NCBI GenBank assembly: GCA_020161455.1
Contig: JAIUNZ010000003.1
Location: 62,001 to 126,000 of the forward strand
Reading direction: 5' to 3'
Origin: Bacteroidota bacterium
GTDB lineage: Bacteria > Bacteroidota > Bacteroidia > Flavobacteriales > Flavobacteriaceae
DNA: 64,000 nucleotides
In this document: positions 27,981 to 36,901 of the stretch, one piece after another
How positions within the stretch are numbered: the first letter of the stretch is position 1
Layout: each line of letters opens with the position of its first letter
Made by a program: the position numbers and the translations under genes
The notes under the pieces: generated by a model
Database searches by the model: none
Seen by the model: the letters and a program-made list of their open reading frames with translations, nothing else
Told to the model about the DNA's origin: nothing

Positions 27981-28163
27981 ATGGATGACCAAAATACAGA
28001 AAATAAACTAATAGAAGGTGAAGATTATTATTTAACATCCGAGGGTTATCGATGTTTTACCGAAAAATACCATTTAAAACGTGGTTATTGTTGCAAAAGC
28101 GGATGCAGACATTGTCCTTACGGATTTGACAAAAAAACTGGAACCATAAAACCAAAAAAATAA
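27981..28163 (+). CDS. DUF5522 cysteine-rich small protein
   Basis: A 60-residue protein starting at the ATG at 27981; the upstream in-frame extension is antisense to the neighbouring gene. It has YYLTSEGYRCFTEKYHLKRG followed by a CC...CxxCPYGF cluster (CCKSGCRHCPYGF) typical of DUF5522 and suggestive of a bound zinc or Fe-S site. TAAATTTG at 27968-27975, a -7 match, ends only 5 bases before the ATG, so the mRNA may be leaderless. It is followed by hutU after 26 bases. Confidence 0.85.
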   Translation: MDDQNTENKLIEGEDYYLTSEGYRCFTEKYHLKRGYCCKSGCRHCPYGFDKKTGTIKPKK

Positions 28164-28189
28164 AGCAACTAACTATAACACACACTAAA

Positions 28190-30166
28190 ATGACATTTAA
28201 AGAGCAAATTCTTCAAGGAATTCCGTCTATTTTACCTCAACCAAAACCTTACGAAAAGGAAATAAACCACGCACCAAAAAGAAAAGAGATACTTTCTGAT
28301 GACGAAAAAAAATTAGCACTACAAAATGCTTTACGTTATTTCGAACCAAAACATCACGCAGAATTAATTCCTGAATTTAAAGCGGAACTTGAAACTTACG
28401 GTAGAATTTATATGTACCGTTTGCGTCCTGATTATAAAATGTATGCAAGACCAATTTCCGAATATCCTGGAAAAAGTGAACAAGCCAAGGCAATTATGCT
28501 GATGATTCAAAATAATTTGGATTATGCAGTAGCTCAACATCCACATGAATTGATTACATATGGCGGAAACGGAGCTGTTTTTCAAAATTGGGCACAATAC
28601 TTATTGACCATGCAATATCTTGCTGAAATGACGGATGAACAAACATTAGCAATGTATTCTGGTCATCCGATGGGATTGTTTCCTAGTCATAAAGAAGCAC
28701 CAAGAGTTGTTGTTACTAACGGAATGGTTATTCCAAATTATTCCAAACCGGATGATTGGGAAAAAATGAATGCTTTAGGCGTTTCGCAATACGGACAAAT
28801 GACAGCTGGAAGTTATATGTATATTGGTCCGCAAGGAATTGTGCACGGAACTACCATCACCGTTTTAAATGGATTCAGAAAAATAAAAAAATCTCCAAAA
28901 GGTGGATTATTTGTAACTTCTGGTCTTGGAGGAATGTCTGGTGCACAACCAAAAGCAGGAAATATTGCAGGTTGTGTAACCGTTTGTGCTGAAGTAAATC
29001 CAAAAATCACGCATATTCGTCATTCTCAAGGTTGGATAAATGAAATAATAGAAAACATTAACGAATTAGTTCCAAGAGTTAAAAAAGCATTAGAGAATAA
29101 AGAAGTTGTATCGATAGCTTACTTAGGAAATGTCGTTGATGTTTGGGAACGTTTTGATAAAGAAAATTTACATATAGACTTAGGTTCAGATCAAACTTCA
29201 CTACACAATCCTTGGGCTGGTGGTTATTATCCAGTTGGAATTTCATTTGAAGAAGCTAATGAAATGATGGCCAACAATCCAGAAAAATTTAAAGAAGAGG
29301 TTCAAAAAACGTTGCGTCGTCATGCTTCTGCAATTAATAAACACACTGAAAAAGGAACCTATTTCTTTGATTATGGAAATGCCTTTTTATTAGAAGCTTC
29401 TCGAGCTGGAGCTGATGTTTTTGCAGAAAATCACATCGATTTTAAATATAATAGTTACGTTCAAGACATTATGGGGCCAATGTGTTTCGATTATGGATTT
29501 GGACCATTTCGTTGGGTTTGTGCTTCAGGAAATCCTGAAGATCTGGCAAAAACAGATAAAATTGCGTGTGTTGTTTTAGAAGAAATGATGAAAAATTCTC
29601 CTGAAGAAATCCAGCAACAAATGGCCGATAATATTCAATGGATAAAAGGCGCACAAGAAAATAAATTAGTGGTTGGTTCACAAGCCAGAATACTTTATGC
29701 AGATGCAGAAGGAAGAATTAAAATTGCAGAAGCTTTTAACCAAGCAATCGCAAAAGGTGAAATAGGATATGTGATTTTAGGCCGTGATCATCATGACGTT
29801 TCTGGAACAGATTCTCCATATAGAGAAACTTCAAATATCTATGATGGTTCACGTTTTACTGCCGATATGGCAATCCAAAATGTCATTGGTGACAGTTTTC
29901 GTGGAGCAACTTGGGTTTCTATTCACAATGGTGGTGGCGTTGGTTGGGGTGAAGTAATTAATGGCGGTTTTGGTATGGTTCTTGATGGTAGTAAAGAAGC
30001 ATCAAAACGCTTAGAATCAATGCTCTTTTGGGATGTAAACAACGGAATTTCGAGAAGAAGTTGGGCAAGAAACGAAGGCGCAATTTTTGCAATAAAAAGA
30101 GCGATGGAAACGCAACCTTTGTTGAAAGTTACCATCCCAAATATAGTTGACGAATCACTATTATAA
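28190..30166 (+). CDS. hutU: Urocanate hydratase
   Basis: A 658-residue enzyme of histidine catabolism that hydrates urocanate to imidazolonepropionate using NAD+ as electrophile. It shows ITYGGNGAVFQNW, MYSGHPMGLFPS, the glycine-rich TSGLGGMSGAQPKA, CFDYGFGPFRWVCASG, GRDHHDVSGTDSPYRET and WVSIHNGGGVGWGE. It is about 100 residues longer than the roughly 555-residue E. coli type, matching the long Bacteroidota version. No hutH, hutI or hutG lies in the window, so the pathway genes are dispersed. Confidence 0.95.
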   Translation: MTFKEQILQGIPSILPQPKPYEKEINHAPKRKEILSDDEKKLALQNALRYFEPKHHAELIPEFKAELETYGRIYMYRLRPDYKMYARPISEYPGKSEQAKAIMLMIQNNLDYAVAQHPHELITYGGNGAVFQNWAQYLLTMQYLAEMTDEQTLAMYSGHPMGLFPSHKEAPRVVVTNGMVIPNYSKPDDWEKMNALGVSQYGQMTAGSYMYIGPQGIVHGTTITVLNGFRKIKKSPKGGLFVTSGLGGMSGAQPKAGNIAGCVTVCAEVNPKITHIRHSQGWINEIIENINELVPRVKKALENKEVVSIAYLGNVVDVWERFDKENLHIDLGSDQTSLHNPWAGGYYPVGISFEEANEMMANNPEKFKEEVQKTLRRHASAINKHTEKGTYFFDYGNAFLLEASRAGADVFAENHIDFKYNSYVQDIMGPMCFDYGFGPFRWVCASGNPEDLAKTDKIACVVLEEMMKNSPEEIQQQMADNIQWIKGAQENKLVVGSQARILYADAEGRIKIAEAFNQAIAKGEIGYVILGRDHHDVSGTDSPYRETSNIYDGSRFTADMAIQNVIGDSFRGATWVSIHNGGGVGWGEVINGGFGMVLDGSKEASKRLESMLFWDVNNGISRRSWARNEGAIFAIKRAMETQPLLKVTIPNIVDESLL

Positions 30167-30230
30167 TTTTTTTAAGTTTTGTAGTTTTTGTTATATCTGA
30201 ATTTTAAAATTATAATATAAATTAATAGCT

Positions 30231-30764
30231 ATGAAAAACATCAAATTCCTTCCGCTACTTTTACTTTTTGTTATTACTTCTTGTAGTTCAATTAAAGTAA
30301 ATCAAGACTATGATAAAAATGTATCCTTTGATGGGTACAAAACTTATGCTTACCATAAAAGTGGTATTGATAAAGTAGAAATATCTGATTTAGATAAAAA
30401 AAGAATTCTTCGCTCTATCGATGAAGTTATGGCAAATAAAGGATTTACAAAATCTGAAAACCCTGATTTGTTAATTAATTTTTTCACGAAAGAAAGAGAG
30501 CAAGTCAACGTTAACCAATTCAACGCTGGTTGGGGTTATGGCTGGGGTTGGGGTTGGAATCCGTGGATGTGGGGTGGAAACACAACCATTTCAAGATATA
30601 GTGAAGGCACTTTGACCATTGATATAATTGATGCTAAGAAGAAAGAATTGATTTGGCAAGGCGAAGGTGAAGGTGTTTTAACCAAAAACACTGAAAAGAA
30701 AGAAGAAAATGTAAAAGAGTTTGTCACAAAAATTCTGGCTCAATATCCGCCACAAAAGAAATAA
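30231..30764 (+). CDS. DUF4136 lipoprotein
   Basis: A 177-residue outer-membrane or periplasmic lipoprotein. A signal with lipobox (VITSCSS) is followed by the DUF4136 pattern YDKNVSFDGYKTYAY, then NKGFTKSENPDLLINF, a Trp/Gly-rich loop (GWGYGWGWGWNPW) and EGTLTIDIIDAKKKELIWQGEG. The family's function is unknown; it is common in Bacteroidota and Proteobacteria. It ends at a strong terminator shared with the convergent E1 gene. Confidence 0.9.
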   Translation: MKNIKFLPLLLLFVITSCSSIKVNQDYDKNVSFDGYKTYAYHKSGIDKVEISDLDKKRILRSIDEVMANKGFTKSENPDLLINFFTKEREQVNVNQFNAGWGYGWGWGWNPWMWGGNTTISRYSEGTLTIDIIDAKKKELIWQGEGEGVLTKNTEKKEENVKEFVTKILAQYPPQKK

Positions 30765-30768
30765 ATAA

Positions 30769-30795
30769 AAAAACCTCCAAATTGGAGGTTTTTTT
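30769..30795. terminator. Bidirectional terminator between the DUF4136 gene and E1
   Basis: AAAAAACCTCCA (30769-30780) pairs with TGGAGGTTTTTT (30784-30795), with A and T runs on either side. Confidence 0.88.
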
Positions 30796-30797
30796 AT

Positions 30798-32843
30798 TTA
30801 ATAGTTTAACAACTCTTCAATCTTAACTTTTACTTTATCTACATTTGGAATCATGGTGAATTCTAAAGTACTGTTTAAAGGAATCGCTGGCATATTTTCT
30901 GAACCGATTACCATAACTGGTGCATCTAAATTCTTGAAACATTTTTCTTGAATTAAACCGGCTAAACTTCTGGCAAAGGAATTATTGGTTGGTTCTTCAG
31001 TAACCACTAAACATTTTTTAGTCTTTCTTATAGATTTTAAAATCGTTTCTTCATCCAAAGGATATAAAGTACGTAAATCAATGATTTCAACTTGATTTTT
31101 GATATCCGAAGAAGCATTCAAAGCCCAATGAACTCCCATTCCGTATGTAATAACCGAAATAGTTTCCTCTGTTTCTTGTTCCCAAATTTCTTGAACTATA
31201 TTTGCTTTTCCAAAAGGCAACATATAATCTTCGCTTGGTTCGTTAACTCTTGCTGCATCCGTTCCTTTTACTTTACTCCAATACAAACCTTTATGTTCTA
31301 AAAACACAACCGGATTTGGATCGTAATAAGCGGCTTTCAACAAGCCTTTTAAATCGGCACCATTACTTGGATAAGCGATTTTAATTCCTCTAATATTCGT
31401 TAAAATACTTTCTACAGATGAAGAATGATAAGGTCCACCACTTCCGTAAGCTCCAATAGGAACACGCAAAATCATACTTACTGGCCATTTTCCATTCGAT
31501 AAATAACACGAACGACTAACTTCAGTAAACAATTGATTTAAACCAGGCCAAATGTAATCGGCAAATTGCACCTCAACAATTGGTTTTAAGCCTACAGCTG
31601 ACATTCCTACTGTAGAACCAACAATAAATGCTTCTTGAATTGGTGTATTGAAAACTCTTTCGTCTCCGAATTTTTGAGCTAAAGTTGCTGCTTCTCTAAA
31701 AACTCCTCCTAATCGTCCACCAACATCTTGTCCGTATAATAAACTTTCAGGATGTTTTTTCATGATTTCTTCTACTGCAAACAAAGCACAATCAACCATT
31801 ACGACTTTTTCTTCGCGTTCAGGATTTCTTTCACCAACTTCTTCTGTGATTGGTGTTGGTGCAAAATCATTCGTAAATAAATCTTCTGGTTTTGGATCTT
31901 CTGCTTGTTGGGCTTTTTTGAAATCAGTCTGAACTTTGGTTATTACTTCTTGTTCTATTTCTGAAATCTGAACATCCGAAAATCCATTATCTTTTAATTG
32001 TTGCATCAAAACAGGATAAGGATCACGCGATTGAGCTTCTTCCAAATCATCACGATACCATTCCATACGAACACCAGAAGTATGGTGATTCAATAACGGA
32101 ACTTTAGCATGTACTAAAAAAGGTCTTCTTTCTGTACGAATCGTTTCAATTACTTTTTGAAGGGCTTCGTAACTTTCTGTAAAGTTGGCTCCATCGATAG
32201 AAATCGCTTCAATTCCGTGAAAACCTTTGGCATATTCAAACGCATTTTGAGCACGAGTTTCGGCCGCATTGGCTGAAATATCCCAACCATTATCTTGTAC
32301 CAAATATAAAATAGGTAATTGCTTTAAGGCTGCCATTTGAAAAGCTTCGGCAATTTCTCCTTCGGTAACTGAAGCATCACCAAGTGAACAAACTACAATT
32401 GGTTTATCTTTTAAATCTTCAGCAATATTTGTTTTTTCTTTATACCAAAAACCCATTGCTGCTCCAGTAGCTGGAATGGCTTGCATTCCGGTTGCAGAAG
32501 ATTGATGCGGAATTTTAGGTTTATCATCATCTTTTAAACTAGGATGACAATAATAGGTTCTTCCTCCAGAAAATGGATCGTCTTTTTTTGCCATCAATTG
32601 CAACATCAAATCGTAAGGTTGCATTCCTATTCCTAACATCATTGCATCATCACGATAATATGGAAATGCATAATCTTGAGGCAATAATTGCATTGCAACC
32701 GCAATCTGAATCGCTTCATGACCACGAGAAGTTGCATGCACGTATTTGGAAACTATTTTGAAATTTTCTTCATACAATTCGGCCATGGCTTTTGCGGTTG
32801 CCATGGTTGAAAATGCTTTTTGTAATATGTTTTTGTCTAACAT
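30798..32843 (-). CDS. Branched-chain 2-oxoacid dehydrogenase E1, alpha and beta subunits fused
   Basis: Start taken at 32843 (MLDKNILQKAF), giving 681 residues; the longer frame to 32882 would overlap ilvE. The N-terminal half (to about 330) is the E1-alpha thiamine-diphosphate domain with YVHATSRGHEAIQ and the ThDP motif CSLGDASVTEGE...DNGWDIS. The C-terminal half (from about 350) is E1-beta: DCALFAVEEIMKKHPE, NTPIQEAFIVG, GAYGSGGPYHSSSVE and YGMGVHWAL. It decarboxylates branched-chain 2-oxoacids and acylates the lipoyl arm of E2. ilvE and E2 lie just upstream in the same run, consistent with valine, leucine and isoleucine breakdown. No E3 gene is present. Confidence 0.93.
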   Translation of the reverse strand: MLDKNILQKAFSTMATAKAMAELYEENFKIVSKYVHATSRGHEAIQIAVAMQLLPQDYAFPYYRDDAMMLGIGMQPYDLMLQLMAKKDDPFSGGRTYYCHPSLKDDDKPKIPHQSSATGMQAIPATGAAMGFWYKEKTNIAEDLKDKPIVVCSLGDASVTEGEIAEAFQMAALKQLPILYLVQDNGWDISANAAETRAQNAFEYAKGFHGIEAISIDGANFTESYEALQKVIETIRTERRPFLVHAKVPLLNHHTSGVRMEWYRDDLEEAQSRDPYPVLMQQLKDNGFSDVQISEIEQEVITKVQTDFKKAQQAEDPKPEDLFTNDFAPTPITEEVGERNPEREEKVVMVDCALFAVEEIMKKHPESLLYGQDVGGRLGGVFREAATLAQKFGDERVFNTPIQEAFIVGSTVGMSAVGLKPIVEVQFADYIWPGLNQLFTEVSRSCYLSNGKWPVSMILRVPIGAYGSGGPYHSSSVESILTNIRGIKIAYPSNGADLKGLLKAAYYDPNPVVFLEHKGLYWSKVKGTDAARVNEPSEDYMLPFGKANIVQEIWEQETEETISVITYGMGVHWALNASSDIKNQVEIIDLRTLYPLDEETILKSIRKTKKCLVVTEEPTNNSFARSLAGLIQEKCFKNLDAPVMVIGSENMPAIPLNSTLEFTMIPNVDKVKVKIEELLNY

Positions 32844-32860
32844 TCTTTCTTTTTTGAAAT

Positions 32861-33928
32861 CTATTCCGCTTCTATAACCCAACCGAATGGATCTTCAATT
32901 TCTTGTTTTTTAATTTTATTCAAAGTATCATTTACCATAACAGAAACCGGATTTTCTGATGGAAATTTGATTGATAAATCATTATTCCCAATTTCTTCAA
33001 TCATGGCAATTCCTACTGCAGTTCCGGCGCCGAATGCTTCTTCCAACGTTCCGTTTTGTGAAGCTTCTATGATTTCAGAGATTTTTATTGGTCTTTCAGT
33101 TACTTCAAATCCTTTATGTCTTAATAAATCAATTACACTCATTCTTGTTATTCCGGATAAAATTGAACCCGTCAAGCTTGGCGTGATGAACTTTCCTCCT
33201 ATTTTGAAGAAAATATTCATTGTTCCAACTTCTTGAATGTACTCAAAATCATGTGCATCCAACCACAAAACCTGGTCATAGCCTTTAGCTTTTGCATATT
33301 CTGTTGGGCGAATAGCTGCTGCATAATTTCCTGCTGCTTTTGCTTCTCCTGTTCCACCATTTACAGCACGAACATATTTTTTTTCAGCATATAACTTAAT
33401 TTTTCTACTAAAAAATGGTCCAGCTGGTGAAGCAATAATCATAAATTTAAATTTAGTTGCAGCACGCATACCAATAAAAGGTTCGTCAGCATACATAAAT
33501 GGTCTTAAGTACAACGCACTTCCTTCTTTTGATGGAATCCAATTTTTTTCTATTGCAGTGAATTGCTTTAATGCTTCAATAAATAAATCTTCTGGAAATT
33601 GTGGCATTCCCATTCTGTCAGCACTAAAATTTAAACGTTTTGCATTTTCATCAGCTCTGAATAATAATGGCGTTCCATTTTTAGACTTTCTGGCTTTCAT
33701 ACCCTCAAAAATAGCCTGTCCGTAATGCAAAGCCATTGCTGCAGGATGCGTTGGAATTAAAGCTAAAGGTTCTATTCTAGGATTATGCCATTCGCCGTTT
33801 TCATAATCGCAAATGAACATATGATCCGTAAAATTGAATCCCATTGTTACGTTTTCCAAATCAACTTGATTTACTCTTGATTCTTTAACTTTTGTTATTT
33901 TTATTTCTGAGGTCATAATCTCGTTCAT
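32861..33928 (-). CDS. ilvE: Branched-chain amino-acid aminotransferase
   Basis: A 355-residue fold-type IV PLP enzyme of the BCAT family, interconverting Leu, Ile and Val with their 2-oxoacids. It has YGQAIFEGMKA, LFRADENAKRLNFSA, the lysine region around GEAKAAGNYAA, QVLWLDAHDFEYIQEVGTMNIFF and SGITRMSVIDLL. An alternative start is the Met at residue 5. It sits between E2 (3 bases upstream) and E1, so the transaminase and the dehydrogenase that uses its products are made together. Confidence 0.95.
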   Translation of the reverse strand: MNEIMTSEIKITKVKESRVNQVDLENVTMGFNFTDHMFICDYENGEWHNPRIEPLALIPTHPAAMALHYGQAIFEGMKARKSKNGTPLLFRADENAKRLNFSADRMGMPQFPEDLFIEALKQFTAIEKNWIPSKEGSALYLRPFMYADEPFIGMRAATKFKFMIIASPAGPFFSRKIKLYAEKKYVRAVNGGTGEAKAAGNYAAAIRPTEYAKAKGYDQVLWLDAHDFEYIQEVGTMNIFFKIGGKFITPSLTGSILSGITRMSVIDLLRHKGFEVTERPIKISEIIEASQNGTLEEAFGAGTAVGIAMIEEIGNNDLSIKFPSENPVSVMVNDTLNKIKKQEIEDPFGWVIEAE

Positions 33929-33931
33929 AAT

Positions 33932-35215
33932 TTATATAGTTGTGTTTGTGTCAAATTGTTCTAAATAATCGCCTACTTTTCGTAAAAACGAACCTCCTAA
34001 AAATCCGTCAACTACTCTATGATCAAAGGATAGTGAAAGGTACATCATACTTCTAATGGCAATTTCATCTCCTTTTTCAGTTGTGATAACTTCGGGTCTT
34101 TTTTTGATGATTCCTAAAGCTAAAATGGCAACTTCTGGTTGGTTGATAATTGGTGTTCCCATTAAACTTCCAAAAGTTCCTACGTTTGAAATCGTAAAAG
34201 TACTTCCTTGAATTTGTTCGGGTTTTAGTTTGTTATTTCTTGAAGCATCAGCTAGTTGATTTACATCTTTTGCTAAAGCTAGTATATCTTTTTCGTTGGC
34301 ATTTTTTACAACTGGAACAATTAGATTGCCACTTGGTAAAGCCGTTGCCATTCCAATATTGATATCTTTATGCACATAAATTTTCTTCTCATCCACAGAT
34401 ACATTGATTAAAGGAAAATCTTCAATTGCTTTGGCTACTGCTTGAACAAATATTGGTGTAAAAGTTAGTTTTTCGTTGTATTTTTCTTGAAATTTATCTT
34501 TGTTAGCATTTCTCCAATCTACCAAATTCGTAACATCTACTTCTATGTATGAAGTCACGTGTGGAGAAGTTTGCTTTGAATAGACCATATGATCCGCAAT
34601 CATTTTGCGCATTCGGTCCATTTCAACAATTCGGTCCTTGCCTTCTACATAATTGATTTTAGGTTTTGGATAAGAAGTTGTTGGTTGTTGGTTGTTGGTT
34701 GTTGGAATTGACTTTAAAGGATATTTTCTATTTTTTAGATAATTAAAAACATCACTTTTTTGAATTCGACCGTCGGTTCCAGAACCCGAAATGCTTTGTA
34801 CTTCTTCTAACGAAAGATTTTCTTTTTGAGCAATACTGATAATCAAAGGTGAAAGAAATGCGTCAGGATTGCTTTTAAGTTGCTTAAACTCAATGTTTGA
34901 TTGCTTAGCAACTTCTGGTTGAGTTTCAACTTTAGTGCTAACAACTTCTTGCTTTGTACTTTTAGCTTCTTGTTTTCCATCAGCATCAATTAGAGCTAAA
35001 ACAGTTCCAACCGCTACAACATCGTCTTTTTGAAAACGAATTTCGGTGATTGTTCCTGAAACTGGTGAAGGCACTTCGCTATCAACTTTATCGGTTGCAA
35101 CTTCTAAAATTGTTTCTTCTGCGTCCACAAAATCTCCTATGTTTTTCAACCAAGAAATTATCGTAGCTTCGGATATACTTTCACCCATTTTGGGCATTTT
35201 GAATTCTGTTATCAT
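33932..35215 (-). CDS. Dihydrolipoamide acyltransferase E2 of the branched-chain 2-oxoacid dehydrogenase
   Basis: A 427-residue protein. An N-terminal lipoyl domain has Lys43 in ATDKVDSEV as the lipoylated residue. A linker, an E1/E3-binding domain (residues 115-155, SPLIISIAQKENLSLEEVQSI) and a CAT-like catalytic domain ending with SFDHRVVDGF follow. It transfers branched acyl groups to CoA. The linker before the catalytic core, TTNNQQPTTS, is encoded by a run of GTTGTTG repeats at 34677-34706 that resembles the low-complexity repeats in nearby spacers. It is the first gene of an E2-ilvE-E1 run. Confidence 0.93.
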   Translation of the reverse strand: MITEFKMPKMGESISEATIISWLKNIGDFVDAEETILEVATDKVDSEVPSPVSGTITEIRFQKDDVVAVGTVLALIDADGKQEAKSTKQEVVSTKVETQPEVAKQSNIEFKQLKSNPDAFLSPLIISIAQKENLSLEEVQSISGSGTDGRIQKSDVFNYLKNRKYPLKSIPTTNNQQPTTSYPKPKINYVEGKDRIVEMDRMRKMIADHMVYSKQTSPHVTSYIEVDVTNLVDWRNANKDKFQEKYNEKLTFTPIFVQAVAKAIEDFPLINVSVDEKKIYVHKDINIGMATALPSGNLIVPVVKNANEKDILALAKDVNQLADASRNNKLKPEQIQGSTFTISNVGTFGSLMGTPIINQPEVAILALGIIKKRPEVITTEKGDEIAIRSMMYLSLSFDHRVVDGFLGGSFLRKVGDYLEQFDTNTTI

Positions 35216-35226
35216 TTCTATAAATA

Positions 35227-35253
35227 CCTACAAGGTTTTGAAAACCTTGCAGG
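35227..35253. repeat. Dispersed hairpin repeat, CCTACAAGG...CCTTGCAGG type, copy 1
   Basis: A 27-base imperfect palindrome just upstream of the E2 start. A second copy with 26 of 27 bases identical is at 45084-45110 in the paa cluster. No coding role; it is a flavobacterial-style intergenic repeat. Confidence 0.75.
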
Positions 35254-35262
35254 ATTTGTAAA

Positions 35263-35859
35263 TTACTTATTCTTAAATTCTTCTAATGTTTTATAAAACG
35301 CTTCTTGTGTTGGACGATTAGCTGGAATTTCTCTTAACGGCTCAACGGCTTTTAAACTCTTATAACATTCTGATGGAAGTTTTTGATACAATGCTGTTCC
35401 TTTTGTTTTCCAATCAATCATTTCGTCTGAAACATCTTTTATAATTGTGGCTGGATTACCAACTACGATTTTTCGGTTTGGAATTTGCATTCCTGCTTTT
35501 ACGAAGGCTAATGCTCCAATGATGCATTCATCTCCAACATTTACATCATCCATGATTACTGCATTCATTCCGACCATAGAATTTACTCCAATGTTAGCTC
35601 CGTGAATTATTGCTCCGTGACCAATATGTGCTCCGGCTTTTAAAACCATTGATTTTCCGGGAAACATATGAATGGTACAATTCTCTTGAACGTTGCAACC
35701 ATCTTCAATAATAATTTCACCCCAATCTCCACGAATGGCTGCTCCTGGACCAACATATACGTTTTTTCCAATAATGACATTACCCGTAACAGCTGCTTGA
35801 GGATGAATGAAACTACTTTCGTGTATTACTGGGATGAACCCTTTGAATTCGTATATCAT
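35263..35859 (-). CDS. paaY: PaaY-type hexapeptide thioesterase / gamma-carbonic-anhydrase-like protein
   Basis: A 198-residue left-handed beta-helix protein (repeats such as AAVTGNVIIGKNVYVG and GANIGVNSMVG). His residues in CTIHMFPG and HIGHGAIIHGA are the metal site of the gamma-carbonic-anhydrase fold. The C-terminal LKAVEPLREIPANRP closely resembles E. coli PaaY (compare HQVEPLREIEPGR), and its place at the end of the paa run supports that name. PaaY hydrolyses dead-end CoA adducts formed during ring cleavage. It is the last paa gene; the spacer before E2 carries a dispersed repeat. Confidence 0.88.
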   Translation of the reverse strand: MIYEFKGFIPVIHESSFIHPQAAVTGNVIIGKNVYVGPGAAIRGDWGEIIIEDGCNVQENCTIHMFPGKSMVLKAGAHIGHGAIIHGANIGVNSMVGMNAVIMDDVNVGDECIIGALAFVKAGMQIPNRKIVVGNPATIIKDVSDEMIDWKTKGTALYQKLPSECYKSLKAVEPLREIPANRPTQEAFYKTLEEFKNK

Positions 35860-35866
35860 ATTTTTA

Positions 35867-35931
35867 GGTTGTGGGTTGTAGGTTGTAAGTTGTAGGTTTT
35901 CTTCTAATACCTACCACCTAAATCCTACCAC
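35867..35931. repeat. Low-complexity GGTTGTAGGTTGTAAG-type repeat before paaY
   Basis: Tandem units of GTTGTAG type followed by CCTACCACCT-type units fill nearly the whole spacer between paaF and paaY, ending a few bases before the paaY start codon. The two blocks are roughly complementary and could pair. Confidence 0.65.
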
Positions 35932-35932
35932 C

Positions 35933-36685
35933 TTATTTAAATTTCTTCAACGTTTCTTTTGTAAAATCTGATAAAACTAATCTTCCGCTTATGGCTGCTC
36001 TTTCGGCTAAAAGATTGTTCCAATCTTCTGTTCCTCTCCAAAAAACTTTTTTCATTTCTTGCATAGCTTCTGGATTGTATGTGCATAAATGTTCAGCAAA
36101 TTTTTGAACTTCTGAATCTAATTCTTCTATGCTCTCATACACATTTGCGAACAATCCTTTTTCTTTTGCCCAAGTTGCTTCATAAAATGTATTAGCATCA
36201 ATAGCTATTTGTGACATGGCTGAAACTCCCATTTTTCTTTCGATTGCTGGTGCAACTACAAATGGTCCAATTCCAACGTTTAATTCGGATAATTTAATGG
36301 CTGCAAATTTTGTTGCCATACAATAATCGGTTGCTGCTGCGATTCCAACTCCACCACCAACAGTTTTTCCTTGTACTCTTCCGATGATGAATTTTGGACA
36401 TTTACGCATCGCATTTATTACGTTTGCGAATCCTGAAAAGAATACTTTCCCTGTGGCAGCGTCATTGATTGAAATTAGTTCTTGAAAACTTGCTCCAGCG
36501 CAAAAAGTTCTGTCGCCACCACTTTTTAGGATGATTACTTTTACTTCGTTGTTGTTTCCAACTTCTGTAATAGTGTTGGCTAATTTTGCTAATATATCGC
36601 TTGGCAATGAGTTGTGTTCTGGATGAAAGAACTCGATTGTTGCGATGTTGTTTTTTATTTCGTGTTTTACGTATGCTTGTGACAT
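35933..36685 (-). CDS. paaF: Enoyl-CoA hydratase/isomerase family protein (PaaF-like)
   Basis: A 250-residue crotonase-fold protein. It has the oxyanion-hole stretches SGGDRTFCAGASF and GKTVGGGVGIAAATDY, and one catalytic Glu in LSELNVGIG. The second Glu of classical hydratases (after the GGTQRLPR-like region) is not obvious: the equivalent segment reads APAIERKMGVSAMSQIAI. By context it should be the 2,3-dehydroadipyl-CoA hydratase step, but the altered active site leaves other CoA chemistry possible. It sits between paaZ and paaY. Confidence 0.75.
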   Translation of the reverse strand: MSQAYVKHEIKNNIATIEFFHPEHNSLPSDILAKLANTITEVGNNNEVKVIILKSGGDRTFCAGASFQELISINDAATGKVFFSGFANVINAMRKCPKFIIGRVQGKTVGGGVGIAAATDYCMATKFAAIKLSELNVGIGPFVVAPAIERKMGVSAMSQIAIDANTFYEATWAKEKGLFANVYESIEELDSEVQKFAEHLCTYNPEAMQEMKKVFWRGTEDWNNLLAERAAISGRLVLSDFTKETLKKFK

Positions 36686-36697
36686 GTTTTTTATTTT

Positions 36698-36777
36698 AAC
36701 CGCAAAGTGCGCAAGGTTTTACGCAAGGTTCGCAATGATTTTTATTTCTCGCAAAGACGCTAAGGCGCAAAGCTTAT
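36698..36777. repeat. Dispersed CCGCAAAG/CGCAAGG repeat, copy 1 (before paaF)
   Basis: A stretch of spaced CGCAAAG/CGCAAGG words. Read on the gene strand, it places CTTTGCGGTTAA about 13 bases before the paaF ATG. Copies 2 (41520-41561) and 3 (44109-44150) lie in the same position and orientation before paaI and paaD. Confidence 0.75.
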
Positions 36778-36811
36778 GTTGTTAATTATTTATATTTTTT
36801 TATACTCTAAA

Positions 36812-36893
36812 TCCCTAGCCCAGATTGGAACGGCATCCTTTTCTTTTTTTCTTTAAAAAAGAAAAGATACAGTGGAAAGCTGGAAATAGCTCC
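36812..36893. repeat. Flavobacterial intergenic hairpin repeat downstream of paaZ
   Basis: An 82-base element with a TAGCCCAGATTGGAACGG left flank, a central T-rich/A-rich hairpin (CTTTTCTTTTTT, 36838-36849, with its complement at 36855-36866) and a right flank GTGGAAAGCTGGAAATAGC. I recall very similar sequences scattered at gene ends across Flavobacterium genomes. The central hairpin with its T-run could also terminate paaZ transcripts. Confidence 0.65.
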
Positions 36894-36901
36894 TAATTAT
36901 T

